A stretch of 64,000 nt of DNA from CAMCTV01 sp964420985 (GCA_964420985.1 CAYQUT010000008.1:26931-90930); one strand, 5' to 3'; counted from the stretch's first letter, positions 24,058-34,153 are shown. Notes: a model not told the origin generated them from the letters alone. Made by a program: numbers and translations.

Positions 24058-24954
24058 TTATGCATTAAAAGACAACAGCGTCATCCAAGCCTCTATTACT
24101 AAGTTCTGATCCAAAAGCGCTGAGGCATGCCGGTGTAAGGCCATCTCCAGGGCTTTCCCGTCACTCTCGTGCTCTAAGAAAATCTCAGAAAGCTCAGTGA
24201 GCTTATACTCATTGACATCTGTCTCATTGGGCAGGGACTCCACATTACCCAATTGACCCAACTGGTTTCCTGTTAAAACACGGGATAAACGAATATCTGC
24301 AGGAATTTGATCTACCCCAATGCCCATTCTCTCAAGAGGTTTGGCAACAGAGAACAATCCGTCCTTGGCGCGAGAATACCAATCTCCACCCAAACGGGCT
24401 ACTTGGTCAATTTTTATGGGATCAATTCTACCCGCATCATCCAATACCTTTTCATTGACATGAATGCGCACAATCTCGGAAACAATCAAGTTACCGGCTC
24501 CACCTTCAGTGCCCAACTCAACTACCTCTTTGATGATGCACTCCAACTGAACGGGAGATTCCATTACCCTTGGTGGTTTCACAACATCAGAAGCAATGGC
24601 AGTGAGACCACTTTTCTCAAACTCGTTCACCCCTTTGGGATATTCAGTGCTGGACAAACTCATTTGCTGCACCATATCAAAATTGACTATGTTGATGACA
24701 CATTCCTTGTGCACCTTGGCATTTTCAAAAGTGTGTTTGGTGGTGTTGTCTCTTCCGCGGCGCGCGGGGGAGAATATGGCTATGGGCGGATTGGCAGAAA
24801 AAACATTGAAAAAACTAAATGGAGACAGGTTCACCTGACCGTCAGCATCAACCGTACTCACCAGGGCAATGGGCCTTGGCGCAACGGCTCCTAGTAAGTA
24901 TCCATGAACTTGCGCAACCTTAAGCGCTTTGGGATCAAGCGATAAAAAACTCAT
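24058..24954 (-). CDS. flavin reductase-like FMN-binding protein
   Basis: A 298-aa protein of the flavin-reductase-like split-barrel family: HGYLLGAVAPRPIALVSTVD, VNLSPFSFFNVFSANPPIAIFSP and RDNTTKHTFEN form the FMN-binding core in residues ~15-200. The C-terminal ~90 residues are helical and not assigned. The gene overlaps purE by 4 nt (ATGA), so it is translated with it. The substrate is unknown. Confidence 0.85.
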   Translation of the reverse strand: MSFLSLDPKALKVAQVHGYLLGAVAPRPIALVSTVDADGQVNLSPFSFFNVFSANPPIAIFSPARRGRDNTTKHTFENAKVHKECVINIVNFDMVQQMSLSSTEYPKGVNEFEKSGLTAIASDVVKPPRVMESPVQLECIIKEVVELGTEGGAGNLIVSEIVRIHVNEKVLDDAGRIDPIKIDQVARLGGDWYSRAKDGLFSVAKPLERMGIGVDQIPADIRLSRVLTGNQLGQLGNVESLPNETDVNEYKLTELSEIFLEHESDGKALEMALHRHASALLDQNLVIEAWMTLLSFNA

Positions 24955-25430
24955 GCGTTCAAATCTTTAGCAGCGTCCAACACCTTCTTCTTTAACTCTT
25001 CTTTGAAAGCAACAATGCGCTTGAGCAAAGCCTCATCGTTGGCGCCAATCATTTGTGCGGCTAAAATTCCAGCATTGCGACCACCATTCAAGGCAACAGT
25101 AGCCACAGGAACTCCCGCTGGCATTTGCAAGATAGACAACACGCTATCCCAACCATCAATGGAATTGGAGGATTTTATTGGAACGCCAATAACCGGCAAT
25201 GGAGTAATAGATGCCGTCATACCTGGAAGATGCGCTGCACCGCCTGCACCAGCAATGATTACTTTGATGCCTCTTGAATGTGCCTTCTGTGCGTATTCAA
25301 ACATGCGTTCAGGTGTTCGGTGCGCCGAAACCACTTCAGCTTCATACGCCACGCCCAACATTTTCAATACCTCTGCTGCCTCCTGCATGATGGGCCAATC
25401 GCTCTTGCTACCCATGATAATTCCAACCAT
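24951..25430 (-). CDS. purE: N5-carboxyaminoimidazole ribonucleotide mutase
   Basis: A 159-aa PurE class I protein converting N5-CAIR to CAIR in purine biosynthesis. Conserved motifs: GIIMGSKSDWPIM, EVVSAHRTPERM, IAGAGGAAHLPGM, GVPIKSS and QMPAGVPVATVALNG. ATG 25430 is preferred because upstream in-frame sequence has no family similarity and the promoter box TATCTTTG lies between. Usually paired with purK, which is not here; instead a flavin reductase overlaps its 3' end. Confidence 0.95.
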   Translation of the reverse strand: MVGIIMGSKSDWPIMQEAAEVLKMLGVAYEAEVVSAHRTPERMFEYAQKAHSRGIKVIIAGAGGAAHLPGMTASITPLPVIGVPIKSSNSIDGWDSVLSILQMPAGVPVATVALNGGRNAGILAAQMIGANDEALLKRIVAFKEELKKKVLDAAKDLNA

Positions 25431-25447
25431 GATCAATAAATTTTTGA

Positions 25448-25455
25448 CAAAGATA
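25448..25455 (-). promoter_or_regulatory. -7 box TATCTTTG of purE
   Basis: A consensus box on the minus strand, 17 nt before ATG 25430, in the 65-nt divergent spacer with paaZ. Confidence 0.5.
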
Positions 25456-25495
25456 AACCCTTTCCATTTTAACTTGTGCCCATCAATTATCAGAC

Positions 25496-27538
25496 ATGAG
25501 AACATTAGAGCATTACATATTGGGACAATGGGAAAAAGGAGCCGGCAACACGCAAGTATTGACCGATGCAACCAATAACGAACCCATCTTTGAAATCAGC
25601 ACCACCGATGTGGATTACGCTGCGGTTTTCAATTATGCTCGCACGGTAGGTGGCCCCGCATTGCGAAAAATGACTTTTCATGAGCGCGGCAACATGCTCA
25701 AAGCGTTGGCCTTTTTCCTCATGGAACGAAAGAATGTTTATTACGAATGGTCCTATAAAACAGGCGCTACCAAGGTGGATAGCTGGATTGACATTGAAGG
25801 GGGTATTGGCAATCTCTTTGCCTATGCCAGTTTGCGCAGACAATTCCCCAACGAAAGATATTATGTAGATGGCGAGATGGCCAAGTTGTCCAAGAATGGG
25901 ACATTTGGTGGACACCACATCATGGTGCCCAAAGAGGGCGTGGCCTTTCACATCAACGCTTTCAACTTTCCGGTTTGGGGAATGTTGGAGAAAATTGCGG
26001 TTAACCTCTTGGCTGGTGTTCCCGCAGTGGTTAAGCCAGCTAGTATATCTTCTTACTTGGCTGAAGTTGTAACAAAAGACATCATTGCTTCCAACATTCT
26101 ACCGCAAGGAGCATTGCAATTGATCATGGGCAGCGCGCATTCCGCATTGGATCATGTCACCTTGCAAGATGTTGTGACTTTCACAGGTTCTGCGCATACT
26201 GGAAAAAAATTAAAAGCCCATCCAAGAATCATAGCAGAGTCGGTTCCATTCAATATGGAGGCTGACTCACTGAATTCTGCGATTTTAGGTTTGGACGCGG
26301 CACCAGGAACGCCAGAGTTTGATTTGTTCATCAAAGAAGTGCGCAAGGAAATGACCGTGAAATGCGGACAGAAATGTACCGCGGTTCGAAGAATCATCGT
26401 TCCCGATAAATATGTTGAAGACGTGCAGATTGCTTTGGGCAAGGCGCTTTCTCAAACAGCTATCGGCAATCCGCTCAATGAAAAAGTACGCATGGGCTGT
26501 TTGGCTTCTCAATCGCAACGCGAGGATGTTTTGGCCAAATTGGAGATTTTGAAAAAAGAATCTGAGATGGTGATTGGTGGGCAACAGCCAGAAATCATTG
26601 ACGGTGATTTCAACAAAGGTGCTTTTATTTCGCCCGTTGTCTTCTTGAACAACCAACCCTTTGCGAATTTGAGTTCACATGAGGTGGAAGCTTTTGGACC
26701 TGTCGCTACCCTATTGCCCTATAGCACAACAGAAGAAGCCATTGCTATCAGTAAATTGGGCAAAGGATCGCTGGTTTCTAGTATCACCACATTTGACGAT
26801 CATGAGGCCAAAGATTTTGTGATTGGAGCTGCGTCTCATCACGGAAGAATATTGGTCCTCAACCGAGAATCTGCAGTGGAAAGCACGGGACATGGATCTC
26901 CTATGCCGTTATTGGTGCATGGTGGTCCGGGGCGTGCAGGAGGGGGAGAAGAGATGGGTGGAAAACGAGGCGTTTTGCATTACATGCAACGTACTGCGAT
27001 TCAGGGCACTCCCACTACCCTATCCCACCTGACCAATGTCTATCAATACGGAGGACAGCAGCGAGAGGCCAATCCGCATTTGTTCCGACAACACTTTGAG
27101 GATTTGGTCATCGGCGATACAGTGTTCACCCACAAGCATACCGTTAGTGATGCGGATATTGTCAACTTTGCCAACGTCAGCGGGGATAATTTTTATGCTC
27201 ACATGGATGCCACCAGCTTGGAAGGAACCATTTTCGAAAAACGGGTTGCACACGGTTATTTCATTTTATCAAAAGCCGCGGGACTTTTTGTTGATCCCAA
27301 AAAAGGTCCGGTGCTGTTGAACTATGGATTAGAGGATTGCAGGTTTACCAAACCTGTTTATCCAGGGATGACCATTGGTGTGAAATTCACCGTCAAAGAA
27401 AAAGTGGATCAAGAAAAAAGAAACGAGGAAGACATTGCCAAGGGGATTGTGAAGTTCTTGGTGGATGTGTATGATGAGACAGGAGAAACAGTGGCATTGG
27501 CCACCATCTTGACCATGGTTAAAAAGAGAAACGGTTGA
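25496..27538 (+). CDS. paaZ: bifunctional PaaZ: semialdehyde dehydrogenase plus MaoC-type enoyl-CoA hydratase
   Basis: A 680-aa fusion matching PaaZ in length and order. The aldehyde dehydrogenase domain (residues ~1-520) has the catalytic Glu in FNMEADSLNS and Cys in KCGQKCTAVRR. The C-terminal MaoC hot-dog domain (~533-680) has the hydratase signature FANVSGDNFYAHMD and HGYFILSKAAG. PaaZ opens the oxepin-CoA ring and oxidises the resulting semialdehyde in phenylacetate degradation. No paaABCDE genes are nearby, so the rest of the pathway must be elsewhere or the enzyme acts on another oxepin/enoyl-CoA. Its stop overlaps the possible TTG start of the next gene. Confidence 0.93.
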   Translation: MRTLEHYILGQWEKGAGNTQVLTDATNNEPIFEISTTDVDYAAVFNYARTVGGPALRKMTFHERGNMLKALAFFLMERKNVYYEWSYKTGATKVDSWIDIEGGIGNLFAYASLRRQFPNERYYVDGEMAKLSKNGTFGGHHIMVPKEGVAFHINAFNFPVWGMLEKIAVNLLAGVPAVVKPASISSYLAEVVTKDIIASNILPQGALQLIMGSAHSALDHVTLQDVVTFTGSAHTGKKLKAHPRIIAESVPFNMEADSLNSAILGLDAAPGTPEFDLFIKEVRKEMTVKCGQKCTAVRRIIVPDKYVEDVQIALGKALSQTAIGNPLNEKVRMGCLASQSQREDVLAKLEILKKESEMVIGGQQPEIIDGDFNKGAFISPVVFLNNQPFANLSSHEVEAFGPVATLLPYSTTEEAIAISKLGKGSLVSSITTFDDHEAKDFVIGAASHHGRILVLNRESAVESTGHGSPMPLLVHGGPGRAGGGEEMGGKRGVLHYMQRTAIQGTPTTLSHLTNVYQYGGQQREANPHLFRQHFEDLVIGDTVFTHKHTVSDADIVNFANVSGDNFYAHMDATSLEGTIFEKRVAHGYFILSKAAGLFVDPKKGPVLLNYGLEDCRFTKPVYPGMTIGVKFTVKEKVDQEKRNEEDIAKGIVKFLVDVYDETGETVALATILTMVKKRNG

Positions 27539-28971
27539 TTCAACAACTCAGATATATTTTCATGGGGGTAGGATTTTTCCTACCCTTTTGTATTTGCGGA
27601 CAACCCAATGAGTCAAGATTGACAAAGGAACAGATGAAGCAAGATCTGGATACACTCTTGCAACTTCTCGAAACATCCCACCCCTACTCAATGGGCTATT
27701 CAGAACCAATAGAATGGAGTAATGCCGTGCAGAGAGCCTATGACTCGAGTGCGGTACGCGCAAGAAGTACCTTCGAGTTTTCATTGATTATTGGAAGACT
27801 TCTTCAAAACTTAAAAGACAGTCACACCCAGGTCAGCATCAATGGTCTTTGGAGCCAACACCTTAATAAAGGATATCGATTTATCCCTATAAAATTGAGC
27901 GGGAACTTTGTTAGCAAAGATTTGAACCAAAAGATACCCCTTGGATCAGAGTTGATATCCATAGCAAGCATAACACTAGAAAAAATATTAGAAGAGACAG
28001 CTCCACTGCTCCTTATGGAGCACGACAGTTTTGACGGAATTCAACGCCAACAAGATGAGTTATTTCCTGTATACAGCGCACTTTTACTCTTACAAAAACA
28101 AGAAAGAGTTGACATACAGTACAAAGACACGGAAGGAGTGATTCATGAAGTGAACGTCCCAACATGGGGAAAAAAGGAAAAAGATCAGTACCAAAAAAAG
28201 AATGTTGAATTGTATAGTGATCTTCCTAAAATTGAATTCTACCATGATACAGCCTACATCGGCATATCAACGTTTGCTCCAAAAAAAATGGCCAAACAAA
28301 ACAGAATCATCCGACGATTCTTCAGGTCATGCCAACGAAAAAAAATAAATCATCTCGTTGTTGATTTGAGGGACAATACAGGAGGCAAAAGTACCGAGGT
28401 AGAATACCTCATGTCCTTTCTACTCGAGGAAGGATACAATGCCCCGCATAATATCATCGCAAAAAGAAGTGGGCTATCCGACAGCAGAGTAAAACCTTTG
28501 AAAAATAAATTCATTCGGGGTTTTCTGAGATTTACCATGAGAAGGAATGAGGATATACAACGATACATTGAGCTGATGTCACTTCCAGAAGGCGAAACAG
28601 ATACGCTGTATTTCAAGAAAAAAATCCAGCAAAAAAAATGGATATTTCAAGGGGAGAAAAACCTCTGGGTCAATGGACTTTCCGCGTCCGCATCTGTAGA
28701 CTTTACGCAAGCATGGAAAAAAAATCAATTGGGAACAATTTGGGGGCAATGCATCATGGGCAATCGATTGGGAACATTTGGCAATGCAGCAACAACATCG
28801 TTGCCCCAATCAAAAATAAATGTTTCCATTGCTACCATCCGATACAATTACAGTCAAGAATTTGAATTTTATTCCCCGAATCTTTGTCCAGAAATAAGGG
28901 TTGAAAATTCATTTGAAAATATTGTAAATGGAACAGATGCATATTGGAGTGCATATAGAAAAAAGATTTAA
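27535..28971 (+). CDS. exported S41-like (C-terminal processing) peptidase-family protein
   Basis: A 478-aa protein with an N-terminal signal peptide. The start is uncertain: TTG 27535 overlaps the paaZ stop and gives a signal peptide with a basic residue, while ATG 27562 gives a shorter, uncharged one. S41 features: LLQNLKDSHTQVSI near residue 100, LVVDLRDNTGGKSTEVEYL in the middle, and a Ser-rich LSASASVDF strand where the catalytic Ser is expected. No PDZ domain is obvious. It may be a periplasmic or surface peptidase. Co-directional with paaZ and the next gene (12-nt gap). Confidence 0.75.
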   Translation: MIQQLRYIFMGVGFFLPFCICGQPNESRLTKEQMKQDLDTLLQLLETSHPYSMGYSEPIEWSNAVQRAYDSSAVRARSTFEFSLIIGRLLQNLKDSHTQVSINGLWSQHLNKGYRFIPIKLSGNFVSKDLNQKIPLGSELISIASITLEKILEETAPLLLMEHDSFDGIQRQQDELFPVYSALLLLQKQERVDIQYKDTEGVIHEVNVPTWGKKEKDQYQKKNVELYSDLPKIEFYHDTAYIGISTFAPKKMAKQNRIIRRFFRSCQRKKINHLVVDLRDNTGGKSTEVEYLMSFLLEEGYNAPHNIIAKRSGLSDSRVKPLKNKFIRGFLRFTMRRNEDIQRYIELMSLPEGETDTLYFKKKIQQKKWIFQGEKNLWVNGLSASASVDFTQAWKKNQLGTIWGQCIMGNRLGTFGNAATTSLPQSKINVSIATIRYNYSQEFEFYSPNLCPEIRVENSFENIVNGTDAYWSAYRKKI

Positions 28972-28983
28972 CTTGCGGTCGCT

Positions 28984-29832
28984 ATGCAAAAATTAGTAAT
29001 TATAATCAGCCTGCTGTTTTCGGGGCTAACCATTCACGGACAAAAAGCAACCATATCAGGACCCATTCTGCCTAAAGGAACGACAATAAGCACTTTGGGA
29101 ACAGAACAAATTCACTTGATACTTTCTGGTTGGAAAGCAGACACTTTAATTCTAAAGAATTATAAATGGGATATCACTAAAATTGACTCCCTTAGGCAAC
29201 TCACCAATTTGGCAAAAGATCCTTTGGTTATTAAAAAAGTTTATAAAGATCTCATTGCATTTTACACTTTTCACAAAAAGAGTGAAGAGGTCTCCCAACT
29301 AAAGGCTGAAATCCAGAAAATGGAATTGAACGATTTGAAAAGCCAAAATGAATTGCTCAAAAAAAATGAAGATTCACTTCGATCATTGAGTCTTGATCTT
29401 CAATCCAAATATTCATTCGGGCAAGAATTAATAGGCCAAATGGAAGGTGAACAAGAAATGTGGTTTTTTGTATCCATTGTTCTCGCCTGCCTTCTCATTT
29501 TGATTACGATTTTGTATTTCCTGAAGAAAGGAAAAACAGAAAAAGAAATTGTATACAAGGAAAAGAAAGTCATTGTTCATCAACCAGCAGAAGATCAAAG
29601 TGAGATGGTTCAAAAAATAGCTGATCTTGAAAAGTTGTATAAGACGAGTCTCCAGAGCATTCAAAAGCAAGATGCCGAAAAAATAGAACAGCAAAAAATT
29701 AACCACGAGGCGATTCAATTTTTAAAGGAGGCTCAGGCTGAACTAAAGAAGATTCAAGAAAACAAAACGATGACAGCAGAAGACTTTATGCGCCTAAGCA
29801 ATGCTGTTCAACGCGCGATAACCAAATTGTAG
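28984..29832 (+). CDS. signal-peptide/transmembrane coiled-coil protein of unknown function
   Basis: A 282-aa protein: signal peptide (MQKLVIIISLLFSGLTIHGQ), a ~130-residue extracytoplasmic part ending in a coiled coil (KKSEEVSQLKAEIQKMELND), one transmembrane helix (WFFVSIVLACLLILITILYFL, residues ~159-179) and a cytoplasmic coiled coil rich in Glu/Gln/Lys. The layout resembles a signalling or scaffold protein linking periplasm and cytoplasm. No family is recognised. It lies 12 nt after the S41-like gene and 2 nt before the aminotransferase, so an operon is likely. Confidence 0.7.
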   Translation: MQKLVIIISLLFSGLTIHGQKATISGPILPKGTTISTLGTEQIHLILSGWKADTLILKNYKWDITKIDSLRQLTNLAKDPLVIKKVYKDLIAFYTFHKKSEEVSQLKAEIQKMELNDLKSQNELLKKNEDSLRSLSLDLQSKYSFGQELIGQMEGEQEMWFFVSIVLACLLILITILYFLKKGKTEKEIVYKEKKVIVHQPAEDQSEMVQKIADLEKLYKTSLQSIQKQDAEKIEQQKINHEAIQFLKEAQAELKKIQENKTMTAEDFMRLSNAVQRAITKL

Positions 29833-29834
29833 TC

Positions 29835-30959
29835 ATGGAAGGAATTCAAATGGTTGATCTTAAGGGTCAATATGAAAAAATAAAAGTTGAGATAGACAAC
29901 GCTATCCAAGAGGTTATCGAGCAAACTGCTTTCATCAATGGTCCACAAGTAAAAAAATTGGCGAGTGAACTTTCCGCGCACCTTCAAGTGAAACACGTGA
30001 TACCCTGCGCCAATGGAACAGACGCCCTACAAATAGCCATGATGGCGTTGGATTTGCAACCAGGTGATGAAGTGATAACCACATCATATACCTACATTGC
30101 AACCTGCGAGGTGATTGCATTATTGAGACTTACACCTGTTTTTGTTGAAATCAATGCTGATACATTCACCATCGATCCAGCGGCAATCGAAAAAGCCATT
30201 ACACCAAGAACAAAAGCCATCGTTCCGGTTCATCTGTATGGCCAGTGTGCGGATATGGAGGCCATTTTAGAAATTGGTAAAAAACACAACTTGGCCATTA
30301 TTGAAGATACCGCTCAGGCGATTGGAGCCACTTTTACGTTTTCTGATGGGAGCACTGCCAAAGCGGGCTGCATGGGCACCATTGGAACAACCAGTTTTTT
30401 CCCTTCCAAAAATCTGGGATGCTATGGAGACGGTGGCGCCATTTTCACCAATGATGACGCTCTTGCTGAGAAAATCTATATGGTCGCCAACCACGGACAA
30501 AAGACCAAATACTACCATGACATCGTTGGCGTAAATTCAAGATTAGATACCATACAAGCGGCCATCTTGTTGTGCAAGCTACCTCACTTGGAAAGCTACA
30601 GCAACGCCAGGCGTGCAGTGGCTGATGCTTATGACAACGCCTTTGCCAACCATCCCAATATCAAAACCCCAGTTAGGAATCCCAAAAGCACTCACGTTTT
30701 TCATCAATACACCCTGACACTTTGCGGGGTGAACCGTGACGCCTTTCAAGACTATTTAAAAAACAAAGGGATTCCTACAATGATTTATTATCCCCTTCCT
30801 GCTCACAAACAAAAGGGGTATGCATCAGCACAATTTCAACAAGGCTCATTGAGACAAACGGAAATACTCTGCGAGAACGTTATTTCACTCCCCATTCATA
30901 CAGAGATGACCCCTGAGATACAGTACTACATCATTGAAAGCGTTCTCGGATTTTTCTGA
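29835..30959 (+). CDS. DegT/DnrJ/EryC1/StrS-family sugar aminotransferase
   Basis: A 374-aa PLP enzyme making amino sugars for surface polysaccharides or glycoproteins. Conserved pieces: MVDLKGQYEKIK at the start, PCANGTDAL, IVPVHLYGQ, IIEDTAQAIGA (PLP-contacting Asp) and the Schiff-base Lys in FFPSKNLGCYGDGGA. The wording is closest to WbpE/WlbC-type aminotransferases that act on 3-keto UDP-sugar acids, but the substrate is not certain. No other sugar-nucleotide genes are adjacent. Followed by a clear intrinsic terminator. Confidence 0.9.
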   Translation: MEGIQMVDLKGQYEKIKVEIDNAIQEVIEQTAFINGPQVKKLASELSAHLQVKHVIPCANGTDALQIAMMALDLQPGDEVITTSYTYIATCEVIALLRLTPVFVEINADTFTIDPAAIEKAITPRTKAIVPVHLYGQCADMEAILEIGKKHNLAIIEDTAQAIGATFTFSDGSTAKAGCMGTIGTTSFFPSKNLGCYGDGGAIFTNDDALAEKIYMVANHGQKTKYYHDIVGVNSRLDTIQAAILLCKLPHLESYSNARRAVADAYDNAFANHPNIKTPVRNPKSTHVFHQYTLTLCGVNRDAFQDYLKNKGIPTMIYYPLPAHKQKGYASAQFQQGSLRQTEILCENVISLPIHTEMTPEIQYYIIESVLGFF

Positions 30960-30979
30960 GATCTATTTAATTAACGTAA

Positions 30980-31014
30980 ATGGCTGCTTCTTAGCAGCCT
31001 TTTCATTTTTTTCT
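30980..31014 (+). terminator. intrinsic terminator after the aminotransferase gene
   Basis: GGCTGC/GCAGCC stem with a 6-nt loop followed by a T-rich run; closes the paaZ-to-aminotransferase run. Confidence 0.8.
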
Positions 31015-31022
31015 CACACCTC

Positions 31023-31053
31023 TTGGTGTACAAATAACACTTTCTTATATTTG
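31023..31053 (+). promoter_or_regulatory. promoter of the glucan-utilisation locus
   Basis: TTG (31023-31025), a 20-nt spacer and TATATTTG (31046-31053). ATG 31085 follows ~27 nt after the expected start of transcription. Confidence 0.55.
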
Positions 31054-31084
31054 TTCACTAACCTAAACAAAAACTAACTTGCCA

Positions 31085-34000
31085 ATGAAACGGATTGCTC
31101 TTGCTTTCCTTGCGTTTTTGGGATCTATTCTCCTGAACGCTCAAATTTTGACAACCAGTCCTGCGTTTCCCACGCAAACCGATCAAATCACTATATACTA
31201 TAATACAACAACCGGCAATGCCGCATTGACCGGCTTTACCCCTGTTTATGCGCACACCGGTTGCATCACGAGCAATAGTGCGGGCCCAAATGATTGGCAA
31301 CATGTTGTGGGCAATTGGGGTGTAGCAGATCCAACCGTTGTCATGACGCCTCTCGGCAACAACCTCCACCAAATTGTTATCACACCCCAGACCTTTTACA
31401 ATCTAAATGTGGGTGAAACCATAAGCCAACTCAAGTTTGTTTTCAGAAACCAAAGCGGCAGTACTGTCGGAAGAAATGCCGACGGCTCCGATATCTCTTT
31501 GGACATTTACCAAGGTGGCTACAATGCCACACTTCAATTGCCCAGTGCAGCGTCATCGATCATTCAACCCAACTCCAACAATACCATCACAGGAGTGGCT
31601 TCAGAAGCTTCAAACCTTTCTATTGCTATCAATGGAAATGTTGTGAATAATCTCAGTAATGCGACATCGATAACTTACAATTTCAGCAGTGCAACTCCTG
31701 GTGAATACGAAGTTATTTTCACGGCCAATAACGGCTCTTCATCCATTGCAGACACTTGCTATTTTCTGATTTTACCCAACGTGAACATTGCCGCAAGTCC
31801 AGCCGGTGTGACAGATGGTATCAATTACATCAATGCCAACACTGTTATACTGCAATTGTTTGCCCCGAATAAAGATTACGTTTTTGTAGTGGGTGATTTT
31901 AATAATTGGAATTTGGATTTGGATTATTATATGAATCGCACCCCAGACGGTCAGCGCTATTGGATTCAAATTGGTGGATTAGAGCCCAACGTAGAATACG
32001 GATTTCAGTACCACATTGATGCTGAAGGATTGAGAGTAGCGGATGTTTACGCAGACAAAATTTTGGATCAATGGAATGATCCATGGATTCCGTCCAACAT
32101 CTATCCCAACATCAAACCCTATCCCTACGGACTGACCACCGAACCCGTCTCCGTTCTTGAAACCAACCAAACTCCATTTTCATGGACTGACCAAGCTTAT
32201 ATCAAACCCGCAAAAGAGAAATTGGTCATCTACGAATTGCTGATGCGTGATTTCATGGCTGATGAAAGTTATCAAAACATGTTGGATACGTTGGACTATT
32301 TAGAAAGTTTAGGCATTACTGCGGTTCAATTCATGCCCATCAATGAATTTGAAGGAAACAACAGTTGGGGTTACAACCCATCATTCTATTTCGCTCCAGA
32401 CAAAGCATACGGAACTGAAGAACACTTAAAAGCATTTGTCAACGAAGCCCACAACAGAGGAATTGCCGTAATCATGGATATTGCGCTCAATCATAGCTTT
32501 GGTCAAAACCCAATGGTGCGCATGTACTTCAATCCAGATGCAGGAGATAATGGTCAACCCACTGCTGAAAACCCTTGGTTCAATCAAACCACCATGCACG
32601 ATTTCAATGTAGGTTATGATTTCAACCATGAAAGCACCCACACACGCAATTTTTCGAAAAGGGTGATGGGTTATTGGATGAGTGAATACCATATCGATGG
32701 TTATCGTTTTGACTTGTCCAAAGGATTTACCCAAAATTATACTTTGGGCAATATTGCCGCCTGGGGAGCTTATGACCAAAGCCGCATCAATATTTGGTCG
32801 GATTATTACAATCACATGCAATCTGTGGCTCCCGGTTCTTATGCCATCTTAGAGCATTTTGCAGACAACAGTGAGGAAATTGCATTGAGCAATATTGGAT
32901 TCATGCTTTGGGGAAATATCAACCACAATTACAGCGAGGCAAGCATGGGTTACACAGGAGATATCAATTGGGCATCCTATCAGGCAAGAGGATGGAGTCA
33001 ACCCCGTTTGGTATCCTATGCTGAGAGTCATGATGAAGAACGATTGACCTACAAAAACATCAATTTTGGAAATTCAAACGGAGGTTATGATATTCAGGAT
33101 TTGAACACCGCGTTGAAAAGACAGGAATTAACCCATTGTCTTTTGATTCCAATCCCTGGCCCAAAAATGATCTGGCAATTCGGTGAACTGGGGTACGATT
33201 ACTCCATCAACTACTGTGAAAACGGAACCATCAACACCAATTGTCGCACTTCGCCAAAGCCCATCCATTGGGAATATTATGATGACCCAAACCGTCTTCA
33301 TTTGTACAAAGTAACGGCTGCGCTTAACCATTTGAAAAAGAACTACCAAACCTTTAGTACCAACACCTATACTTTGGACGGATCAGGAAAAGGCAAACGT
33401 TTGATTTTAGATGGATCAAGCATGGATGCCGTGGTGGTTGGAAATTTTGATGTCATCAACATCAATATGATTCCTGGTTTTACGCACACCGGAACCTGGT
33501 ATGACTACTTTACAGGAGAAACCATCAACGTGACCAACACAGCGGCTACATTCAATTTCGCACCTGGTGAATACCACGTTTATACTGATCAATCACTCCC
33601 CCTACCCGATTTGATTTCTTGTTCTACTTACAACGAACCTTGTGATGACGGTGATGCCAATACCGTGGACGATGTCATCAACGAAGTTTGTGTTTGTGAA
33701 GGAACAGCTGTCATTGCAGGATGCATGGATGCCAGTGCTTGCAATTACAATGCGCAAGCTGTGGTAGACAACAATTCTTGTGCTTTCCCCGGTGATGCTT
33801 GTGATGATGGCAACGCCAACACCACCAACGATGTGTACAGCAACGACTGCACATGTGCAGGAACCGTTGGCATTGAGGAAAATATCTTCAAATCTTCTAC
33901 CATATTCCCCAACCCAACTCAACAAGATTGGAATATCCAATTCGCGGCTTCCGTTCATATCCGTGGTATTGAATTATTTGACAACACTGGACGTCGCGTA

Positions 34001-34132
34001 CTGGAAATGACCATCGATCAATCTATCGATAGAGTAACCATCAATAGTTCCAATCTATCAAAAGGCATTTACACCTTGAGAATGACCAATCAGAATGGAA
34101 TGTATTTTAATACAACCATCACCAAACTTTAG
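31085..34132 (+). CDS. T9SS-sorted GH13 alpha-amylase-family protein
   Basis: A 1,015-aa secreted enzyme. Order: signal peptide (MKRIALAFLAFLGSILLNAQ); an N-terminal beta-domain (~20-140) that resembles two domains of the SusE/F-like protein encoded at 39512; a CBM48-like segment (FVVGDFNNWN, ~265); the GH13 barrel (~375-740) with all catalytic regions: DIALNHSFG, GYRFDLSKG (nucleophile Asp), YAILEHFAD (acid/base Glu) and YAESHDEERL. One or two Cys-rich GCMD..ACNY..NNSC units and a type A T9SS sorting domain (FPNPTQQDWNIQF...GIYTLRMT) complete it. It probably cleaves starch or glycogen at the cell surface, feeding SusCD. First gene of the locus; an in-frame TTG at 31079 is rejected as start. 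Confidence 0.92.
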   Translation: MKRIALAFLAFLGSILLNAQILTTSPAFPTQTDQITIYYNTTTGNAALTGFTPVYAHTGCITSNSAGPNDWQHVVGNWGVADPTVVMTPLGNNLHQIVITPQTFYNLNVGETISQLKFVFRNQSGSTVGRNADGSDISLDIYQGGYNATLQLPSAASSIIQPNSNNTITGVASEASNLSIAINGNVVNNLSNATSITYNFSSATPGEYEVIFTANNGSSSIADTCYFLILPNVNIAASPAGVTDGINYINANTVILQLFAPNKDYVFVVGDFNNWNLDLDYYMNRTPDGQRYWIQIGGLEPNVEYGFQYHIDAEGLRVADVYADKILDQWNDPWIPSNIYPNIKPYPYGLTTEPVSVLETNQTPFSWTDQAYIKPAKEKLVIYELLMRDFMADESYQNMLDTLDYLESLGITAVQFMPINEFEGNNSWGYNPSFYFAPDKAYGTEEHLKAFVNEAHNRGIAVIMDIALNHSFGQNPMVRMYFNPDAGDNGQPTAENPWFNQTTMHDFNVGYDFNHESTHTRNFSKRVMGYWMSEYHIDGYRFDLSKGFTQNYTLGNIAAWGAYDQSRINIWSDYYNHMQSVAPGSYAILEHFADNSEEIALSNIGFMLWGNINHNYSEASMGYTGDINWASYQARGWSQPRLVSYAESHDEERLTYKNINFGNSNGGYDIQDLNTALKRQELTHCLLIPIPGPKMIWQFGELGYDYSINYCENGTINTNCRTSPKPIHWEYYDDPNRLHLYKVTAALNHLKKNYQTFSTNTYTLDGSGKGKRLILDGSSMDAVVVGNFDVININMIPGFTHTGTWYDYFTGETINVTNTAATFNFAPGEYHVYTDQSLPLPDLISCSTYNEPCDDGDANTVDDVINEVCVCEGTAVIAGCMDASACNYNAQAVVDNNSCAFPGDACDDGNANTTNDVYSNDCTCAGTVGIEENIFKSSTIFPNPTQQDWNIQFAASVHIRGIELFDNTGRRVLEMTIDQSIDRVTINSSNLSKGIYTLRMTNQNGMYFNTTITKL

Positions 34133-34153
34133 AAACTAACCAAAACCTATATC

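Noticed and set aside
24307..24894. 195-aa plus-strand frame antisense to the flavin reductase gene
   Set aside because: The minus-strand gene has clear family motifs; this frame is its shadow.
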